DNA from: Benincasa hispida
Lineage: Eukaryota; Streptophyta; Magnoliopsida; Cucurbitales; Cucurbitaceae
Length of the DNA: 64,000 bases
NCBI RefSeq assembly: GCF_009727055.1
Contig: NC_052349.1
Coordinates: forward strand, 35,757,747-35,821,746
Direction of reading: 5' to 3'
Shown here: positions 57,501-64,000 of the stretch, piece after piece
Numbering within the stretch: position 1 is the first letter of the stretch
How the letters are laid out: every line of letters starts with the position of its first letter
Translations under genes and position numbers: made by a program
The notes under the pieces: model-generated
The model's input: only the letters and a program-made list of their open reading frames with translations
Told to the model about the DNA's origin: nothing
Databases searched by the model: none

Positions 57501-58744
57501 CCCAAAAAAAAATTAAAATGCTCCTACATTACTACAACAATCAGTTTGTTTGAAGTTTTTTAGAGTTTAAAAAGCACAAATTTTAAAACAAATTAAATAG
57601 ACATTCTTTCTTTTTGTCATATAGTTACTCACATTTTTCTCTCATTTGTCCAATTCTTACTTCAATTTTTTCTCATGACAAAATATAAATTAAAACTTCA
57701 AGTTAAAGCATAAAACCTCATAAAAATCTCACAAAATTTCAAAATCAAAATCTCCCTTTAAGACTTACCGAAATCATAAATAGCCAAATACACACTCAAC
57801 TACTAACCATATCGGTAAAACATTTAAGTCCTAAGGTCTCGTACTTCCATAGTCTTTTTTTTTTTTGCTATAAATTATATACCTTAACTAAATAAGAATT
57901 GTTTTTATGAAATAAACAAATGTTAAATAATTGAACGGAAGGAGAGTAAGAGGGACAAAAAATAGAGAAAATGGAGAATGTGTTAGGTCATATATTAAAG
58001 TAGGAGAGAGAAGAAATGAAAGAGGATGGCAAAGGGATGTAGATAAAATCCTAAGAACATTTTAAACTTTTTTTAAAAAATTATTTTAAAGTTAAGGATA
58101 CTAATATAACTTTTAAAATTTTAGACCTATTTTTGCAATAGGTACTAACCGTTTTTGTCTATATATTAAAAGAAATGTTATTTTAACCCTTTTTTTTTAG
58201 TTTCGTTGTATTTTTAAAACTTTGGAAACAAAACAATTTCCATCTAAAACTAGAGTATTTTTTAAACTTTTTTTAAAAAAGAATTGAAGGTACTTTTTGA
58301 AACTTTTATTCTTTTTTATTTATTTATTTTGTACAAAGTTGAAGGATTTTCTTTTTAAATAATTAACCTACCATTTATATTTATTCATAAAAGAAAGTAT
58401 ATATGTGGCCACGCCAAGCCAACACATCATTTTGCAACCTATTTATTTCTTTAACGGTAAAGTGACGTCACCGACAACGTAACAATTTCTTCAAGACATT
58501 GATTTTTGAGTAAATAAATACAGTCCTTTAAATTTCTTTAATGGTCTTTGTACATTGGAAAAAAATAGATTGAGTCTGGTTTCTATTATGTCGTTAGTTT
58601 CAAAATAGATTTTGAATCTAGTTTCTATTAGGTTGTTAGTTTTATAATTTTATTTCTACCTTTCACATTTGAGTTTTGTTTCAATTTAGTTATTAGGTTA
58701 ATAAATTACACAAACCACCCTTGAACTATTGGGATTTTGTAATT
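57501..58744. other. Gene-free AT-rich region
   Basis: No ORF with a domain and no RNA gene. It contains homopolymer tracts and one duplicated phrase (gtctggtttctattatg and gaatctagtttctattagg, near 58575 and 58614). Confidence 0.4.
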
Positions 58745-58832
58745 GAAGTATGGGGTGGGGGAATTGAACCTCAAACCTTGAGATCGATAGTATGAACACT
58801 ATGCCAGTTGAACTATATTCTTGTTGGCTCTT
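58745..58832 (-). mobile_element. tRNA-derived SINE-like element
   Basis: On the - strand: A box tagttcaactgg (58804-58815) and, about 33 nt later, B box ggttcaattc (58761-58770), followed by a C-rich tract. The spacing is that of a tRNA promoter, but the arms do not form an intact cloverleaf, so it is a SINE head rather than a tRNA gene. The 3' end and target duplication were not defined. Confidence 0.55.
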
Positions 58833-59329
58833 TTGATGAAATTTCTTTCATTCATATTTTTAGATCTTTAATACCTTAGTTGATAAAGCGACAAGTGAAA
58901 ATTATGTAATTTAAAGATTGAAATACTAGTTGACATGAACTTTCAGCCAGCAATCTTTTTTGTACTAAGACCAAAACTCATCAACTTGCAGAGTATCAAA
59001 CAATTATGTAATTTAGCAGATTGATTGAAATTTGAACAAAGGTCTTGTATTAATTAGGGGACTTATAACAAAACCCACCAAAAGATCTCATACTTACACA
59101 ACATTTCAAAAACTAATAATGATAACAATAATTTGTTGTTTGTTTACATATGCGAGTAATTTAAGCCTCCTAGTTTTCTTTCTTTCATGAACCCACGTAT
59201 GTGGATCTTCTTCTAACCTACAATATATGCAAGGAAAATAGTAAGTGGAGGAAAATAAGTAAGATGATAAAAACAAAATTCGTAAAACACATTACCAATA
59301 ACTTTGGTATGAATTCCCTCCCCTTTCCT
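58833..59329. other. Gene-free region
   Basis: No supported gene. Possible flanking sequence of the MULE relic that follows. Confidence 0.35.
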
Positions 59330-60739
59330 TTCACTTCCCTTTTACAAGAACGTATACTTGTGGCCGTTTGTACAACACTTGCTACATCAAATTAGACCTG
59401 ATCTTCTACTGATTTTAGAAAGTTGATGGTTCATTGACATCTCTTTTTTGTAATCTCTTTGGCCTCCCAGATGGTCTCTTGATAAAAGGGGAAAGTATAT
59501 GGGTTCTATACCAACTTTAGGCTATAATTTGCCTCATCGATTGTTTGGAGGTAATGTGAATAAATGATCTCAAATGTAGGAATGTGGTAATATACATTCT
59601 TCTAAACACAGGTTGCATGTATAATTTAGGTCTAAGAACACTTATCAAGCAAGTGGATCCTGGATTAGATCTTCTTATATCCTTACAATAGTCTCAAAAT
59701 ATGACATATTACATCTTGCTACTTCCTTCAATAATTTGTAAAGTCATCTTCCTCGCTTTATAAGCTTGATGTCTTGAAATGTTAATATTGAAATCTTTTC
59801 TCACAATATCAACAATAGATTTCGAGTCCCACTCCGGATGTAACTTAAGCATATCGATATAATAATTAGCAATCTATTTGGCAATGCTTGTTGCTAGTTT
59901 TTCTAATGCATGAGTGAGTGTTTTGCAGTGACTTTATTTGGTAAGTACTCTCATCTTGCCTTTTAGATGCATGTAATCACCAAGCACACCGTCACTTGTG
60001 CTGACTCATTTTTAACATATATCAACTCACGATCATTTCTTATCGAGTATTCTGTTAAAACAACTCTTAACTCACGTAATGTACCAAACGTCATCCCTAA
60101 CGATAAATTAATCTCTTCCTTTAACATTGAAGAGTTAAATTCAGGATATTCTTTTTTATTGTACATCATCTTCATCAGATTGAACTGGTGAGCTCAAGTG
60201 ACTAAAAGATCCACAATCAGACTCTTCCAAGGCTCCATTAACAAGGTTTAACTCATTAATAAACTCCTCCACATTTTGAGACTCATAATCTTCCTCATCA
60301 AAAGTCAACATCCTCACTATTGTTATCACAGTCTTCTTCACCTTCAATGTAAACTATTCTTGCTTTAAACAAAGCATCATCCTCTAGTCACTATCCATAA
60401 AATTCACTGAGGCTGCACTTCTATCACCAGCATCACTCTCCTCAACCTCCTTATCATGTGTATTCTCTTATAGTGTGAAACTTCTAAAGTGGGTTTTACC
60501 TTATTTAATGTCGTTTCCAAATGCTCTATATAGATATGAATCAAATTCACATGTTTAAAAGTCCTTAACATCTCTTGGATATCTTTAGCATTCCACAAAA
60601 GTCTTAACCCTCCTTCAAAATCCATCCCTGGAACTAGATAATGAATTTCTGCCCATTCTAATACACCTACCTCCATCAGTATGTCCATAATTTTAGATAT
60701 AGACATCATATCAAAATTGCATTTATCAATTTTGTGCAC
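59330..60739 (-). pseudogene. Decayed MULE (MuDR-type) transposase, catalytic core deleted
   Basis: Read leftward: MMSISKIMDILMEVGVLEWA, IHYLVPGMDFEGGLRLLW and KHVNLIHIYIEH (60739-60500), the N-terminal PB1-like module of plant MULEs; an acidic linker (TFDEEDYESQNVEEFINEL, 60300); then SLGMTFGTLRELR, LTEYSIRNDRELIYVKNESA (60130-59990), the MuDR N-terminal domain; then HPEWDSKSIVDIVRKDFNIN (near 59850-59780). The frame then jumps within about 200 bp to PFIKRPSGRPKRLQKRDVNE (59520-59410), the proline/arginine segment before the C-terminal zinc knuckle. The DDE catalytic domain that should separate these parts is missing. Multiple stops. It is an internally deleted, inactive element. Confidence 0.75.
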
Positions 60740-61749
60740 GTGAGATTCACTCTAATTTTCTAAATATAAAGTCCGATCTCCAAGAAAGGAAGTCATATAT
60801 GAAGATTGTAGCTTGAAGTCAAACATATTTAAGGTTGAATTATTGTTTAAGTCTGTGATTGAATTTGATTGGCATTACTTCTTTCCATATGTTTGATCCG
60901 CACAAATTTATTTTGTTCTTCTTTTTCGTTGAGAGTTTAGCTTCATTTTTGCCCCAGTTGACTTTACATGTTTGGAATTTCTAAACATTTTTGGATGATT
61001 TCTTCTTCAAGTTTCATTTTTGTATGGATTAACTGGGAAATCTTGTGTTGTTTACTTTGTGGTTAATACTCCTAATCATCAAGATGATGTTGCCCTAGAC
61101 TGAAACGCCTGCATGTTCCTTTTCCTTGGAACACCTTCATTTTTCTCTCTTTACCCTGGTAACTATAATGAATAAATTTCAAAACGATGATCGTGCTTTT
61201 CTTTTTCTATTCCATTTGAACCCAAAATTCATATTTTGGCTGAAGATTGAGTAGCTTTACTTGCATTATAATTATTATATGATTGTCATCCGATTGTCGA
61301 AATTGACAAAGTGCACGAAGTATTGCCATCATAAACATGGTTGGTTATAATAAGACATGTAAATTTGCACCTATTTGAATAGTAATATATTGTAAACATT
61401 AAAGGTATCTTTGTTAATTGTTTTCATGTGAGTACAATAGTATATTGTTTTAGTAGTTTTTGTGTGTCGGTGGATTGTTTAGTTGTTTTTTAAGTATATC
61501 AATTACATACTAGCACTAAATAATCACTAATTATAGAGATATATATTTTTTGAAGTTTTCTAATCCAACTAATACTTTTAATTTCATAGTTGGTAGTATG
61601 ATCTCCCCTCACAAACTACTTAGTAACAATGTGATAGATTGTTAAATGCTACTCAATATGTGATTATCAACAATATATCCAAAATGTTATATGAGATATG
61701 AGAATTAAATTGGAAATTAGAAGCGTGAGTGGATTGTTTAAGCATGGAG
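60740..61749. other. Region between MULE fragments, no gene
   Basis: No ORF with a domain. Presumably the 5' non-coding part of the - strand MULE, with later AT-rich sequence. Confidence 0.35.
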
Positions 61750-62040
61750 AATCAAATATGGCTATATGATTGATATATGATTTCTATTTGATTGTCATAT
61801 AATTGCTATATGATTGATATCTGATTAATATTTGATTTCCATGTGATTTTCATTAGATATTAAATACTTGTGGTTTCTATTTGATTAACATGTGATTGTC
61901 ATCTAATTGATATCTAATTGTTATTTGATTGTCATGTGATTGATATCTGATTGTCATTTAATTTTTATTAGATATTAAGTATTTTTTATATTTATATTTG
62001 ATTGTTATGTGATTAATATATGATTTTTTACTACTTGTAT
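61750..62040 (+). repeat. TGATTG-rich minisatellite
   Basis: Short phrases of the form tatgattgatat, tttgattgtcat and tctgattaatat repeat roughly every 10-11 bases over 290 bp. A longer order, about 120 bp, is visible: ttcattagatattaaatac (near 61847) returns as ttattagatattaagtat (near 61966), each followed by gtttctatttgatt or tttatatttgatt. It directly precedes the MULE fragment at 62042 and may be its subterminal repeat array. Confidence 0.75.
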
Positions 62041-62041
62041 T

Positions 62042-62211
62042 TCAGAGGTGAATGATATTATATTGCCTCCGATTATTAAACATCAAACAAGAAGACCTCG
62101 AAAGTAAAGGATTCTTTCAATTGGTGAATTGGCAAAGCGCACAAAGTGTAATCGTTGTAAGCATGTTGGTCATAATAGAAATGAAGGAACTCTTATTCAA
62201 GAGTACGTACG
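62042..62211 (+). pseudogene. MULE transposase C-terminal fragment with zinc knuckle
   Basis: The + frame reads LPPIIKHQTRRPRK, a stop, RILSIGELAKRTKCNRCKHV, GHNRNE. This is the end of a plant MULE transposase: a proline/arginine stretch, then the CCHC knuckle CNRCKHVGHNRN, in which the final Cys is missing (NEGT follows where a Cys-containing turn is expected). Sequence similarity ends near 62211, where an LTR terminus (cgtacgagcgg.. side) starts, so the LTR interrupted it. Opposite orientation to the MULE relic at 59330-60739. Confidence 0.6.
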
Positions 62212-64000
62212 AGCGGAAGCGGATCTTTCCAATTCATTGTGACAGAATTACCGTATATACATTCAAAACATACTAATATGCATTCGTAATGCTAAAGAGA
62301 TCAAGATATCATACCGGATGAAGATTTCTTCTTCACAGCGAGTCTTGAATCGCACCCGTCTACCTCGACAATCACTACTCGGACAGAAGGAAACGGAGAA
62401 GACACCACCACTCAGAGCCCTCGGTATTCTTGAAGTGAGAATTCCAAGTGTGAGCTTTGTTTCGGATTTGGTTAGAGGAAAGGAGGAAGAGAGACCGTAC
62501 ACAACGATCAAGCAAGTGGGAGATGAGATCGTCTATCGCATAGAACAAGATGCTTGATCGTTTAGGTAAAAGTATACGATAGTGTAGGAAAAAGTAAGCA
62601 ACGTCTAAACGATCGTGTAGGAAAAGGTAAGCAATCGTATAAACGATCGTGTAGGAAAAAGATGAGCGATCGTTGAAAACGATCGTGTAGGAAAAAACTA
62701 AGCGATTGTATATACGATCGTTTAGTAAATATCAGGAGCTAAATGATCGCTTAGGAAAACGTAAATGATCGTTTTAGTTAATAGCATGCGACGCGTGTAA
62801 TCAGTAAGCGATCGCTTAGCAAATATCGTATATATGTAAACGATCGTGCAGTTACTATGCATATAGGCACTAATTTTTAAACGATGACACTATCTTTTTT
62901 CAACAATGTCTGCGCACACCGAGATCAACACACCGACCACTATTTATAATGCACTCATTCGTTATTGTGAACAGAAGAGACACCTTCCTATTTTCTTTTT
63001 ATAAACAACGTTCCAATGATTGTGATCTTATCATATTCATAACATATAAATTAATATCATATATTAATTATAATATTTTCCTCTACTAGATATAAATCAT
63101 ATTTATATCCAATTTTCCTCCAAGTAATGTATTCATACATAAATTATAATTTATCATATTAATAATCATTCAATTAATATCATATATAATCGAACTCCCT
63201 CTTGTCAATTTAAACATTTCAAATTGACCAAAAACTGTCTCCTCAACTTGTATCCAAGCTACCAAGGGGACCTTATGGACTTATGGGCTTGAAACTCCAA
63301 CAGTTACGTTGAATAGTTGACTCAAACTCCTTAGCCACAGATTCCACCATCCGTTAACTGCCAGACATTCCATTTAGAGACCGACAATTGAACTCTTCTT
63401 GCCAATAATATATTTCATTCCATTAGATAATAACCAATGCATTAGTACGATGACCCTTACAGATGCTCGTAATTACAGCATGCCAATTTACCGTTTTTGC
63501 CCTTGTAATTACATCTTCCTTCTAGTATCACTGATCCTCTACATAAACAATATAACATAGTCTTACTATGTCTAAACAACATTCGGGTCATGAGAAGGTG
63601 TGTGGCACCACATCGTTCAAGCCTCTGGGATCAGCCCTAAGAGAACAATTCTATCTACTTACCCCTACTTGTGGGAAGGAAGTGAACTTCATCTTGTGAA
63701 GTGAGTTTCCTAGCTCCACAATCAGACGAATCCCCAAAATGGTAGGTTTGAGTCGGCGTTCTAGCCACTCGCACCCATGCAAATCAAAGGAACCGCTCTC
63801 AATGGTAGGAGTTCCCAACCTCACTCAGGATTGAAAGGTCAGTTACCTATGGTCATCCTAGTGAATTGAAGTCTCAGTCATGAACGGTGTTATGTGTGAC
63901 AAGACATTAACACTTCGAGATTCTTTATACAAACCTTTAGGACGCCCGCGCCCCGCCGCATGTCCACTACACGAAAACAGGGATGATCAAATCTCTCTCT
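62212..64000 (-). mobile_element. Copia-type LTR, second family (- strand), cut by window end
   Basis: The - strand sequence shares ordered blocks with the LTR at 42748-44776: ccaaaatggtagg (63736), a ggggtaaatggtaaattgg-like tract (63485), tagaggatcagtgatac (63526), and an end with gatccgcttccgctcgtacg near 62215. The start lies beyond the window. Small ORFs at 62263-62557 on both strands lie inside the LTR and are not genes. It holds the CGATCG minisatellite at 62556-62850. Confidence 0.6.
62556..62850 (+). repeat. CGATCG-rich minisatellite inside the LTR
   Basis: gatcgtgtaggaaaaa-type units start at 62556, 62578, 62611, 62645, 62681, 62716 and 62745, then more loosely to about 62850, with a period of 33-36 bases in the core. 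Most units contain the self-complementary core cgatcg, and a second, shifted copy (agcgatcg) appears within some units. Confidence 0.85.

Noticed and set aside
58745..58832. Possible tRNA gene
   Set aside because: A and B boxes are present, but acceptor and anticodon stems do not pair; called a SINE head instead.
62263..62557. Overlapping 79- and 82-codon ORFs
   Set aside because: Both fall within the second-family LTR and correspond to LTR sequence of the copy at 42748.

Overview
This window is nuclear DNA from a flowering plant. Three genes with canonical GT..AG introns, very AT-rich intergenic DNA and nested plant retrotransposons show this directly. The repeat families and gene sequences look like Cucurbitaceae (melon, cucumber or gourd type); that is inference from remembered families, not a search. 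A 23-base N run at 22263-22285 marks an assembly gap.

Three complete protein-coding genes are present. (1) A D3-type cyclin (12361-13830, +, 4 exons, 376 aa) with an N-terminal LxCxE Rb-binding motif and a short upstream ORF in its leader. (2) A plastid NhaD-type Na+/H+ antiporter, NHD1-like (45813-51856, +, 10 exons, 581 aa); its introns carry a SINE with a clean 17-bp target duplication, a MITE and two 33-bp tandem repeats. (3) A plastid D-3-phosphoglycerate dehydrogenase, first enzyme of the phosphorylated serine pathway (52425-55503, -, 5 exons, 599 aa). Genes 2 and 3 are convergent, with about 570 bp between their stop codons. The cyclin is unrelated to them in function and 32 kb away.

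Layout: 1-12180 is gene-free AT-rich DNA with MITEs and one gypsy-like LTR. 12181-14220 is the cyclin gene. 14220-20800 is gene-poor, with small SINE-like pieces and one unrecognised ORF. 20806-44776 is a nest of Ty1/copia-type elements: a + strand 5' LTR, leader and broken gag; a - strand pol-bearing element whose 3' LTR is split by a younger solo LTR; two further solo LTRs; and another related LTR. Target-site duplications delimit three solo LTRs (24295-26174, 28701-30655, 35690-37462). 45300-55660 is the gene pair. 56200-57500 holds a cluster of MITE copies. 59330-62211 holds decayed MULE transposases, and the window ends inside a second-family LTR (about 62212 to beyond 64000).

I found no evidence of a wholly new biological system. 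The items most worth a second look are the cyclin uORF, an in-frame stop at the same Trp codon in two separate gag copies, W-box-dense blocks confined to two LTRs, a CGATCG-rich minisatellite inside an LTR, and a TGATTG minisatellite beside a MULE.
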